Positions 33,655-41,656 of a stretch of 46,290 nt of DNA are shown piece by piece. The stretch covers positions 28,024-74,313 of the forward strand of contig NZ_LFML01000157.1 in the NCBI RefSeq assembly GCF_001044425.1, read 5' to 3'. The DNA comes from Streptomyces roseus (GTDB lineage: Bacteria; Actinomycetota; Actinomycetes; Streptomycetales; Streptomycetaceae). The notes under the pieces were generated by a model that made no database searches, was not told where the DNA came from, and saw only the letters and a list, made by a program, of their open reading frames with translations. The position numbers were made by a program, and so were the translations under genes. How positions within the stretch are numbered: the first letter of the stretch is position 1; the number at the start of each line of letters is the position of its first letter.

Positions 33655-34265
33655 ATCAGTCCCTTCCTTTCCAGTCCGCCGACGCGGATCATCCAACCGC
33701 CCCCACCTGTGTGCGCCCCGGATCCGCCCGGGCCGTCAGAGCCCTTCGGCGGGTGCCTCAGGGTGCAGGTAAGGACGCGTGCGGTGCGAGGCAGGGAGCC
33801 TGGTTCTGGTTGAGGCGCCGCGTGTGCGTGGTGGTCGGCGTGGGCCGGCCGGACGGACGAAAGTGAATGCCGCATCTCGGGCTGGCGACGGATCCACGAA
33901 ACCAGGCATCAGCGCTCAGAACATCCACTTGACCCGGGCCGCGTTCTCGAGGAGCGCCGCGCCCCGCCCAAGGACCAGCTCGGCAGGGCCGAGGGCGCCC
34001 TCTTCGAGATCGCCAATCGCTTAGACCTGCGTCACCGCCGCGCTGGTCAGCAGGGGTCGGGGTCGCCCATCGACGTGTACTTGTCCCCGAGTCGGCCGGC
34101 TTGGCTTCCTACGCCACCGGGGAAGGCCCGCCGGTGAGGCGGGCGGCGTAGCCGCGGGCGACGGGTCGAAGACGATGACGGGGGCTCCGCGAAGGTGTCA
34201 ACCGGTGCGCCGGCTTCGCATGGTATGCAATCATTTAGGCTACCGGTGAATTACTGCGAGGGAAT
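33655..34265. other. Intergenic, mostly degraded
   Basis: About 610 bp. A plus-strand frame around 33946-34040 reads EERRAPPKDQLGRAEGALFE, which looks once-coding but has no start and no recognised family. The final 70 bp (TGGTATGCAATCATTTAGGC) are clearly less GC-rich and lead into the next gene. Confidence 0.4.
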
Positions 34266-34754
34266 ATGTGGTTCGAGAAGCCGTTGTCTCAGAATCGTCA
34301 GAATTGGGAATTGTATCCGTTGCGGACTGTCGGGCCGCTTGATTTTGGGATGAGTCCCAATGAGGTGGCTTCGGCGCTCGGATCCAATGTGGGACTCCAG
34401 TCGAACGGAGCGTCCATCTTGGCAAGATTCCGGGAGCTGGGAATTACCGCATATTATTCGGACCGCACGGACATGAGCTTGGTTGCCGTGGCGGTCGATC
34501 CCCTGAGTGGCCCTCAGGTGACTTTTGGCGGCGAGGGTCTCACGGGGCGACCGCCGTCCGAGCTCGATCCGTGGATCGATCGTATGGCAGACCTCGGGCA
34601 TGAACTTCTCTTCACCTCCAACGGGCAGCCCAGCTTCCGCGATCTCGGCATTCTTTTGCATCTTCGTCCGAACGGTGACCGCGCGTACAGTCGGCCGATA
34701 TTTTTGGGTGGGCGGTGGGCCGACATGGACTGGGACGCGCTGCCTATCGGATAG
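34266..34754 (+). CDS. Low-GC putative immunity protein, convergent to deaminase toxin
   Basis: A 162-residue soluble protein starting MWFEKPLSQNRQNWELYP. The ATG at 34266 follows GAGGGA. The body contains GPLDFGMSPNEVASALGSN, a G-x-G/S-x-EV-x-AL pattern like that in the immunity-type gene at 44370-44873 (GIGSTLAEVDRAL), then FGGEGLTGRPPSEL. It has no signal peptide. The first 60 bases are about 45% GC, far below the neighbouring repeats, a sign of recent arrival. It ends 107 bp from the stop of the giant toxin on the other strand, with a two-way hairpin between them. An immunity role is likely, but the convergent arrangement is unusual, and I cannot say it is the partner of that toxin. Confidence 0.6.
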   Translation: MWFEKPLSQNRQNWELYPLRTVGPLDFGMSPNEVASALGSNVGLQSNGASILARFRELGITAYYSDRTDMSLVAVAVDPLSGPQVTFGGEGLTGRPPSELDPWIDRMADLGHELLFTSNGQPSFRDLGILLHLRPNGDRAYSRPIFLGGRWADMDWDALPIG

Positions 34755-34812
34755 CAGGATGCCCGGCAGGACCCTCATCGGTCCGCTGTGGTGCATCATC
34801 CATGTCGAAGGA

Positions 34813-34846
34813 AAGGCGCTGCTCTGCGTTTGCAGAGCAGCGCCTT
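34813..34846. terminator. Bidirectional 15-bp hairpin between convergent genes
   Basis: AAGGCGCTGCTCTGC (34813-34827) pairs exactly with 34832-34846 around GTTT. It sits between the convergent stops at 34754 and 34861. The minus-strand side is followed by a short T-rich stretch (TTTCCTT), so it may work best for the toxin transcript. Confidence 0.92.
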
Positions 34847-34860
34847 CGCCTACCCGATGG

Positions 34861-37800
34861 CTATCTTTCGCAATCCTTCCCGGTTGCGAGACCCTTCAAC
34901 TCCATCGGCTCCGGCATGTCGGGGTAGTGGACGATCAGTGTCTGTCCTACGCAGAGGAGCGCGGGCACGGCCTGTTGGCAGCCCTGATTCCCTCCGTCTT
35001 TCGGGCAGACGTAGTTGGTATTTATCACGACGTCCATCTTGTTGGGGGCCTTGCCCTGCCGCATGTAGAGAGCAAGCTTCGTCTCCACATGGTCGGCCGC
35101 CCAGACTCCACCCTTTTCGAGTTCGAAGTGCGGTGAATCCCGCAGAATTGCATTGATCTCGTCCGAGAGGCCGCTCTTGCCGCTCCACACGGGATCCTTC
35201 CAGAAACGCTTGCCGTCGACGAAGGCGTATCCGACGGTTTTGTCCGTGTCCGGCAGGTCGGCCCACGCGTCGAGCACCCACTTTTCACAGAGCGCGCCAT
35301 CGGTGTTGTGGACGAGGACGTCTGCGGTGCCGGTGTTGACGTAGTAGGTGTGGGTGGTGTCGACGGTCAGGTCGTAGGCGGGCTGGATGCCCTTCCAGTG
35401 ACTGACCCTGCCGACGGAGATGGCGGTGCCGACCGGGGTGCGCAGGGCGTCGCCGACCCGGAGGTCGGCGGCGTCGACCCAGCGCTTGCGGTTCTCCACC
35501 CAGTACGGGTGGTGGTCCGTGGAGGTCAGTCCGGAGCCGTCGGACAGTGTGACGTCGGTGAAGTCGCGGTCGTCGGGTGTGGCGATCGTGCGGGTGACCG
35601 GCCGGGCCGTGGTGGTCCCGGTGGCAGGGTCGGTGGCGGTGACGAGCTCGCCGACCTGGATCCGCTCGATGACCTGGCGGGTGCCGTCGGCCATGAGCAC
35701 CTTGGTGCCGGCGGGGAAGCTGTGCTTGGCTGCTTCCACAAGGCACTCGGTTGCGCGGCGTCCGGCCCGCATGCCCCGGATGCCATCGATGGCGTCGTCG
35801 ACTTTGGTCAACAGCTTCAGCTTGCCGACCGGCAGGACGCCGGCGGCAGCCATGGTGCAGCCGACGAGCGTGGGTGTGGTGACGCAGGCCTTGATGTCGT
35901 TGAGGCCCGTGACCTCCCACACGATCTCGCGAAGGGTGGGGTCGATCTCGGGCATGCGGATCTCGGAGTGCTCCGGATCCAGCGCGCAGGCCATGATCGG
36001 TGCCATGGTCTCGCGGGTGGGGTGCGGGACGCAGATCCGCTTGGGCTTCGCTTGCTGCTGCCGCTTGCGATCCTCCTCGGCCTGGCGGCGGGCTTCGGCC
36101 TCTTCCTTTTCCCGCAGGGCCAGAACCGCGGTCCAGGCCTGCTTGGCCTCGGCCTCGGCCTGGTCCTTGCTCTTGCCTGCAGCGGTCGCGGAAGTGCGCG
36201 CCTCGTCGGCCGATTTATTCGCCTCGCGCGCGGACTGGCGGGCGTAGTCGGCGGAGAACTCGGCCTGGGCCGCGGAGCTTTCCGCTGCGGAGGCGTCGGC
36301 CTCCGCCCGATTGGCGGCGCTGCGTGCGCTGGAGGCGGAGTTCGCAGCCGCTGTTGCGCTTGTGGCAGCCCTCTCGGCGGAAGCTTTGGCAGAAGCAGCG
36401 AACCCTGCAGCGTCGTTCTTGGACTGCGTCGCTTGGGCAGCGGCATCGTGGGCCTCGGCCTCGGCCTTCTTGGCCAGCGCGGCGGCCTCGGCAGCCTTCC
36501 AGCGGTTCTCCTGTGCCTTCGCGGCGACCTCGTCGCCCTCCGCGAGGAGGACTTCGATCTCGTTCTTGTGGTGGTCGGCGAGGTCGTCCTTGCGCTGGGC
36601 CATGTACTGGCCGGTCGTGACGAAGTCGTGCAGCAGGTCCGGCGGTCCGGCGAGGGCGATCTTGGCGGCTGCCTTGACCTCGTCTCCGCCGGTGGTGGCG
36701 AGGCGGGCGGTCGCGACCTTCTCGTCGTCGACACGCGTGGCGTACTGGGTCGACTGTAGGAAGACCGCTAGGGCCTTACCGGTGCCGTCGGTGAGTGCGG
36801 CCTTGGCCGCGTCCTTGACACCAGGGCCGCCGGTGCTGGTCAGACGTGCGACGTCGACCTTCATGTCGTCCAGGCCGACGGCGTACTGACCGGTGGTGTA
36901 GAAGCCCTGGATCTGCTCGGGCGTGCCCTTGAGGGCCTCGATCGCGGCCGCACGTACGGAGGCGTAGGGGCTCTGGGTGCTGAGGTTGACGACGCGCTGG
37001 CGGACGTCCTGCTGGTTCGCGTCCTTCCAGCGGGTGCGCACGTAGTCCAGGACGTCCTGGTCGGTGCCGGCAAGCGCGCGGGTGGCCGCTTCCTGGTGCC
37101 ACGGACCCAGGAGCTTGATCGCCTGCATGGCCAGCTCGCGGCCCTGTTTTGCGGTTGTGGCGACATCGACGTCAGGTCGGCTTGCCTGCTGCGCCAGCAG
37201 GTTGGCCGTGTTCTGGAGGCTCAAGGCCTGAACCTGGGAGGCGGCGGAGGCCGAAATGGCCCGGTCGCTGGCCGCTTTTGCGGACCGGGCGCGCTCCACA
37301 GCAGCTTCGGTGCGGGTCGTCAGATCGTCGGCCTCGCCCTGGTTGGCGAGGCTGAAGATCTCCCGGGCCTTCTTCACCGCGGCCGAGGCCGCTTCCGCTG
37401 CCGTCTTGGCCGCATCGGCGTTCTTCTGAGCCTGAGCCGCGTACGTCGAGGCGTTGCCTGCCTGCCGGACGGCTTCATCGGCAAAGTTCGCAGCATTCTC
37501 CGCGTGAGTGGCGGCAGATCTCGCCGCATCGCGAGCCTCGTAGGCGACCGTGGCAGCGCGGCGCGCCAAAGCAGAGGAGCGGTCGGCAGCACCACGTGCG
37601 GCCGTCGCGTGACGACGTGCCTCGGTCGCAGCCTGACGGGCCTCATCCGAGTGCAGCCCTGCCTCGTCGGCATACGCGTTGGCGTCTTCGGCTGCGGCAG
37701 CAGCCGCGTCGGCATGGTCGGAGGCGCCCTTGGCGGCCCCCGCTGCCACACCAGCGGCCGCGGAGGCGATCCCGGCCTTCTCGGCCGCGGCGGCGGAGTC

Positions 37801-38961
37801 CTTCGCCAACTGCGCCGCAGCCCTCGCTGTCGCCGCAGCCCCGCGTGCCTTGTCGGCGTCGGCCGCGTTTCCTGCCGCGGCGATGGCTGCGTTGTAGGCC
37901 GTGTTCGCCGCGTCGGCGGCGGAGGCAGCGGCTGAGGCGGTCTGGGCGGCGGCGAGTGCGGCCCGGCGCGCGGCGCGATTCGCGGCGTTCGCCGAACCGA
38001 TCGCCTCCTGAGCGGCGGAAGCGGCAGCACGCGCGGCGTCGGCGGCCTGCTTCGCCTTGACTGCGGCGCGGTCGGAGTCGGCCTTGGCGGCCTGCGTTTC
38101 CCTGGCCGCGTTCTGCGCCGCGGTTTTGGCGAGCTCCGCGGCCGTGATCGCCTTGGCGGAAGCCTCTTGGGCCTGCTTCGTGGCGTCCTCGGCCTGCTTG
38201 CCGGCCTGCTGGGCCTGCTCGGTGAGCTCCGCGATCGAGGCATGGACCTGGTCGCGGCTGCGGGCGGTGAACTGCCCGACTTCCAGGAACTCGACGATGT
38301 CCTCTGGCGTGCCCTTCAGCGCGGCCTTGGCTGCCGCCTTGACATTCGTGCCGCCCGTGTTCGTCATCCGGGCCACATCCACCCGGTTGTCGTCCTGTTG
38401 CGCCGCGTACTGGCCGGAGTTCAGGAACTCCTCGCGGTCGGCATAGGTGCCCAGCAGGGCCGCCTTGCCCGCGTCGCGCACTCCCGGGCCGCCGTAGGCG
38501 ACCATCCGCGCAATGTCGACCTTGCGGTCTTCGTCCAGCGGACCGCGGAATCCGTAGACGAGGAAGGTTTTCAGGTCGGCAGGCGACTTGAGCATCGCCT
38601 CCTTGGCAGCCTGCCGCACCCCCGGGCCGCCGACCATGGCCATGCGGGCGGTGTCGACCCTGTCGTCGTCGTACTCGATGGACGGTGCCTCGTCCAGGAA
38701 CTTCCGGATCTCCTCCGGTCCTCCCAGCAGCGCTTGCTGGGCGGCCTCCTTCAGCCCCGGCCCGCCGGTCCGCCAGAAGCTGACGATCTGAGCCCGAACC
38801 TCCCGCGGCGACAGGGTCGGAGCCTCGACCGCCGCCGCGGGAGCACCCAGCAGGCCGGACACAAGCCCCGCCGCGAGCATCCCCCTCAGGCCGCGCCGAC
38901 GCGCGGAGAACCTTTCCAATGCTCCCGAACGAGAGGTCCAGGAGGGTATTCGCCGTCTCAC
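34861..38961 (-). CDS. Giant ALF-repeat/HINT polymorphic toxin with SCP1.201 (DddA-like) deaminase tip
   Basis: A 1366-residue secreted protein. The GTG at 38961 follows AAAGGGGG; the signal peptide ends near APAAA (about 48). Residues about 50-250 and 640-800 hold ALF-type repeats (for example AARMAMVGGPGV-like and DVARLTSTGGPGVKDAAKAA). Between and after them run long Ala-rich coiled coils. A HINT domain spans about 1077-1217 (SFPAGTKVLMADGTRQVIE to VLVHNTD) and would release the tip. The tip, about 1218-1366, carries HVE at about 1290 and C-x8-C in VCPKDGGNQGCQQAV at about 1318-1327, the zinc-binding and catalytic pattern of SCP1.201-like cytidine deaminases, relatives of DddA, which deaminates cytosine in double-stranded DNA. 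All tip residues appear intact. A nearby immunity gene is not certain. Confidence 0.88.
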   Translation of the reverse strand: MRRRIPSWTSRSGALERFSARRRGLRGMLAAGLVSGLLGAPAAAVEAPTLSPREVRAQIVSFWRTGGPGLKEAAQQALLGGPEEIRKFLDEAPSIEYDDDRVDTARMAMVGGPGVRQAAKEAMLKSPADLKTFLVYGFRGPLDEDRKVDIARMVAYGGPGVRDAGKAALLGTYADREEFLNSGQYAAQQDDNRVDVARMTNTGGTNVKAAAKAALKGTPEDIVEFLEVGQFTARSRDQVHASIAELTEQAQQAGKQAEDATKQAQEASAKAITAAELAKTAAQNAARETQAAKADSDRAAVKAKQAADAARAAASAAQEAIGSANAANRAARRAALAAAQTASAAASAADAANTAYNAAIAAAGNAADADKARGAAATARAAAQLAKDSAAAAEKAGIASAAAGVAAGAAKGASDHADAAAAAAEDANAYADEAGLHSDEARQAATEARRHATAARGAADRSSALARRAATVAYEARDAARSAATHAENAANFADEAVRQAGNASTYAAQAQKNADAAKTAAEAASAAVKKAREIFSLANQGEADDLTTRTEAAVERARSAKAASDRAISASAASQVQALSLQNTANLLAQQASRPDVDVATTAKQGRELAMQAIKLLGPWHQEAATRALAGTDQDVLDYVRTRWKDANQQDVRQRVVNLSTQSPYASVRAAAIEALKGTPEQIQGFYTTGQYAVGLDDMKVDVARLTSTGGPGVKDAAKAALTDGTGKALAVFLQSTQYATRVDDEKVATARLATTGGDEVKAAAKIALAGPPDLLHDFVTTGQYMAQRKDDLADHHKNEIEVLLAEGDEVAAKAQENRWKAAEAAALAKKAEAEAHDAAAQATQSKNDAAGFAASAKASAERAATSATAAANSASSARSAANRAEADASAAESSAAQAEFSADYARQSAREANKSADEARTSATAAGKSKDQAEAEAKQAWTAVLALREKEEAEARRQAEEDRKRQQQAKPKRICVPHPTRETMAPIMACALDPEHSEIRMPEIDPTLREIVWEVTGLNDIKACVTTPTLVGCTMAAAGVLPVGKLKLLTKVDDAIDGIRGMRAGRRATECLVEAAKHSFPAGTKVLMADGTRQVIERIQVGELVTATDPATGTTTARPVTRTIATPDDRDFTDVTLSDGSGLTSTDHHPYWVENRKRWVDAADLRVGDALRTPVGTAISVGRVSHWKGIQPAYDLTVDTTHTYYVNTGTADVLVHNTDGALCEKWVLDAWADLPDTDKTVGYAFVDGKRFWKDPVWSGKSGLSDEINAILRDSPHFELEKGGVWAADHVETKLALYMRQGKAPNKMDVVINTNYVCPKDGGNQGCQQAVPALLCVGQTLIVHYPDMPEPMELKGLATGKDCER

Positions 38962-39412
38962 GCGGCGCCCCCTTTGAAATTTAGTACTTCAATGCTCCGG
39001 AACGGCGCGAAATTCACCCACGACAGAGGCTCTGTCGAAAATGGGTACCTGTCACATGGCTGAAATTTGCCCATCTGGCCGTTCGAGGAGAACTCGATCC
39101 GCATGATCGTACAGTGGCGATGAGTGCCCGCCGCATGTGCCGACGCTGCACGGTTGCAGAGCGAAAACCGCAGGTCTGTTCCTCCTCGTCGAGCTGTGAA
39201 CGGGGCACAAGAGGGCGGCGCCGAGGCTCCGTCCACCGGCCGTAGCTGACTATTCGTCAGTAGTGAAAACGGTTGTACGGCAAGGCGGGATTTCTTTGAG
39301 ATCTTGATCATGGGTTGAAGTGGCTAAAGATCGATCATCCATGTGATTGACTTTTGAGGAAAATTCGATGGGACCTGCGTGTCTTGTCTCCCGCTTTTCT
39401 GGAAGGCCCGTA
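38962..39412. other. Divergent promoter region
   Basis: About 450 bp between divergent starts. It is less GC-rich than its surroundings, for example TTTGAAATTTAGTACTTCAA at 38973-38992 and TCGATCATCCATGTGATTGA at 39331-39350. It should contain promoters for the giant toxin (leftward) and the trypsin-fold gene (rightward). I could not define -10/-35 boxes with confidence. No gene is seen. Confidence 0.5.
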
Positions 39413-41425
39413 ATGGCTATACCGCGCGCGCGTAGAAACCTGGTGGTCAGTGTGCCGTCAGCGCTCGCATGCATCACCTTGTCCATCGCAGCGGCGCCCC
39501 CTGCGACCGCAGCCTCGCTGCCCGGTGTGGACGCGATGGCGTACGCGGTGGAGGATTTCGCCTACCCCGACGCGGCGAGGATCCAGGCGGAGAAATCGAT
39601 CACGCTCAAGCGTGGTGACGGCAACCTGGTGCTGCAGGCCTGTGACGGCACGCAGGACATGATGGTCAACACTCGCTCGGGTCTGAAGGACTACTGCTTC
39701 GACGTCAAGACGAGGCCCGCGTACCTCTCGCTGGAGCTGCCGTCGGCGTATGGGATCTGGACTTCGGCCTACCCGGTCAGGACCACGATCGAGGCCGACG
39801 GCGCCAAGACCGTCGTCGACGCCCCGGCCAATGACTTCACCGGCTACGGCGAAGCCACAGCGGACCGCGTCAAATCAAGCCTGATCGAGCTGCGGGTCAC
39901 TGGCCCCAACGCCAACCCGCCGGCCCCCACCGGTGACCAGACGCTCGCCTTCACGGGCAAAATCACCATCGGTGACGGGAAGCGTGCCTGCACCGCAACC
40001 CTGGTCGACCCGCGCTGGGTTGTCACCGCCAAGCACTGCTTCGCCGACAACCCCGCCGACACCAGCACGGTGACCGCGGGGGCGCCGAAGGAGAGGACGA
40101 GCCTCACCGTCGGCCGTACCGACATGACCACCTCCGCCGGCCACACCACCGACATCGTTGAGCTCGTCCCCCGCGCCGACCGCGACCTCGTCATGGCCCG
40201 TCTGGACAAACCCGCCTTCACCGTCACGCCGGTCGCGCTGTCTTCCACCGCGCCGACGACCGGCCAGGACGTCACCGTCGCGGGCTTCGGCCGCACGAGG
40301 ACCGACTGGGTACCGTCCACGCTCCACTCCGCGACCTTCACCACCGGCGCCGCCGACGCTACCGGCTTCCTCCTCGCGCCCAAGGCCCCGGCCGACGCGA
40401 CCATCTGCCAGGGCGACGCGGGCGGCCCGGCCGTCCGAATGCTGAACGGCAAGCCCGCCCTCGTTGGCATCACCGCCCGTTCCGGCCAGAGCGGTTGTCT
40501 CGACGCCGCGAACACCACCACCGGTGCCTACAACGTCCGCACCGACGACCTGGGCTCGTGGATCGGCTCGCTGACCTCCCGCCGTTCGACCGCGGCCCAC
40601 GAGGCCGGCGGCAACGACCGGATCCGCTGGGCCGACTTCGACGGCGACGGCAAGCCGGACTACATCAGCGTCGCCGACAACGGAGAGGTCTCCGTCTGGC
40701 TCAACCGCGGCGGCAACCCGGCCGGCGCCAACGGTTGGCAGGGCATCGGCCGCGTGGCCACCGGTCTGACCAACGACCGCAACCGGGTCCGTTTCGCCGA
40801 CTTCGACGGCGACGGCAAGGCCGACTACATCCTGATCAACACTGACGGCTCTGTCGAGGTCTACCTCAACCAGGGCGGCGACCCCGGCAACGGCTGGAAG
40901 CACCTGGGCAAGGTCGCCTCCGGCATGACGAACGATGCCAGCAAGGTCCGGTTCGCGGACTGGGACGGCGACGGTCGCACCGACTACCTCGTCTTCGACA
41001 ACGGCGGCGGCGTCACCGCCTACCTGAACCGCGGCGGTGACACTGCCGGCGGCCAAGGCTGGCCGTCTCCCGGCAAGGTCACCACTGGTTCCACCAGTGA
41101 CCGCACCCGGGTCCGTTTCGCCGACAACGACGGCGACGGCAAGGCCGACTACTTCATCGTCAAGCCCGATGGCAAGATCGACCTCTACCTCAACCGCGGC
41201 GGTGACGTCGTCCCGAACAACGGCTGGAGCGTCGTCGGCCAGATCGCCAGCGGCGTCACCACCGACCACACGAAGGTCCAGTTCGTCGACTTCAACGCCG
41301 ACACCCACGCCGACTACCTCGTCGCCGGAAGCGGCGGCAGCGCCTCCGTCTGGCTGTGGAACGGCGGCGACAAGTCCGGCCCCAACGGCTGGACCGGCAT
41401 CGGCACGGTCGCCAGCGGCACCTGA
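39413..41425 (+). CDS. Secreted trypsin-fold protein with Ala replacing catalytic Ser, plus FG-GAP repeats
   Basis: A 670-residue secreted protein. The ATG at 39413 follows GGAAGG by 6 bases; an ATG at 39368 after TGAGGA is an alternative. The signal peptide ends near PPATAA. Residues about 35-180 are an unassigned N-terminal domain. Residues about 185-395 form a trypsin-type domain: His208 in AKHCF and Asp258 in RDLVMARL are present. The usual GDSGGP is GDAGGP (Ala336, codon GCG), so classical proteolysis should be lost. I recall similar GDAGGP proteins in other Streptomyces, so this is probably not a sequencing error. Residues about 400-670 hold five FG-GAP-like repeats (DFDGDGKPDYISVADNGEV pattern) with Asp-rich calcium loops, a likely binding propeller. 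Confidence 0.88.
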   Translation: MAIPRARRNLVVSVPSALACITLSIAAAPPATAASLPGVDAMAYAVEDFAYPDAARIQAEKSITLKRGDGNLVLQACDGTQDMMVNTRSGLKDYCFDVKTRPAYLSLELPSAYGIWTSAYPVRTTIEADGAKTVVDAPANDFTGYGEATADRVKSSLIELRVTGPNANPPAPTGDQTLAFTGKITIGDGKRACTATLVDPRWVVTAKHCFADNPADTSTVTAGAPKERTSLTVGRTDMTTSAGHTTDIVELVPRADRDLVMARLDKPAFTVTPVALSSTAPTTGQDVTVAGFGRTRTDWVPSTLHSATFTTGAADATGFLLAPKAPADATICQGDAGGPAVRMLNGKPALVGITARSGQSGCLDAANTTTGAYNVRTDDLGSWIGSLTSRRSTAAHEAGGNDRIRWADFDGDGKPDYISVADNGEVSVWLNRGGNPAGANGWQGIGRVATGLTNDRNRVRFADFDGDGKADYILINTDGSVEVYLNQGGDPGNGWKHLGKVASGMTNDASKVRFADWDGDGRTDYLVFDNGGGVTAYLNRGGDTAGGQGWPSPGKVTTGSTSDRTRVRFADNDGDGKADYFIVKPDGKIDLYLNRGGDVVPNNGWSVVGQIASGVTTDHTKVQFVDFNADTHADYLVAGSGGSASVWLWNGGDKSGPNGWTGIGTVASGT

Positions 41426-41656
41426 GTCCCACTCGCAAGTGGTCCCGGTGCCCTCAGCATGCCGGGTCCGGGCGGCATCGCCCCATCCCAGCCCGTGAGG
41501 GCAGACAGCCGCCCGAGGCCGACGGACTTCGCTCCGATGGCCCCGGGCGGCTCTGCCTCAGGGGCCCTTCTGCGGCGCGCCAACTCTCCGGGCCGCCGCG
41601 CGCAGGCCGTCACCGGCACTCGCACATCACCACCCCGAATCCGAAAGTCTCCACCG

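Noticed and set aside
35308..36759. Plus-strand open frame antisense to the giant toxin
   Set aside because: A mirror of alanine-rich coiled-coil codons; no domain.
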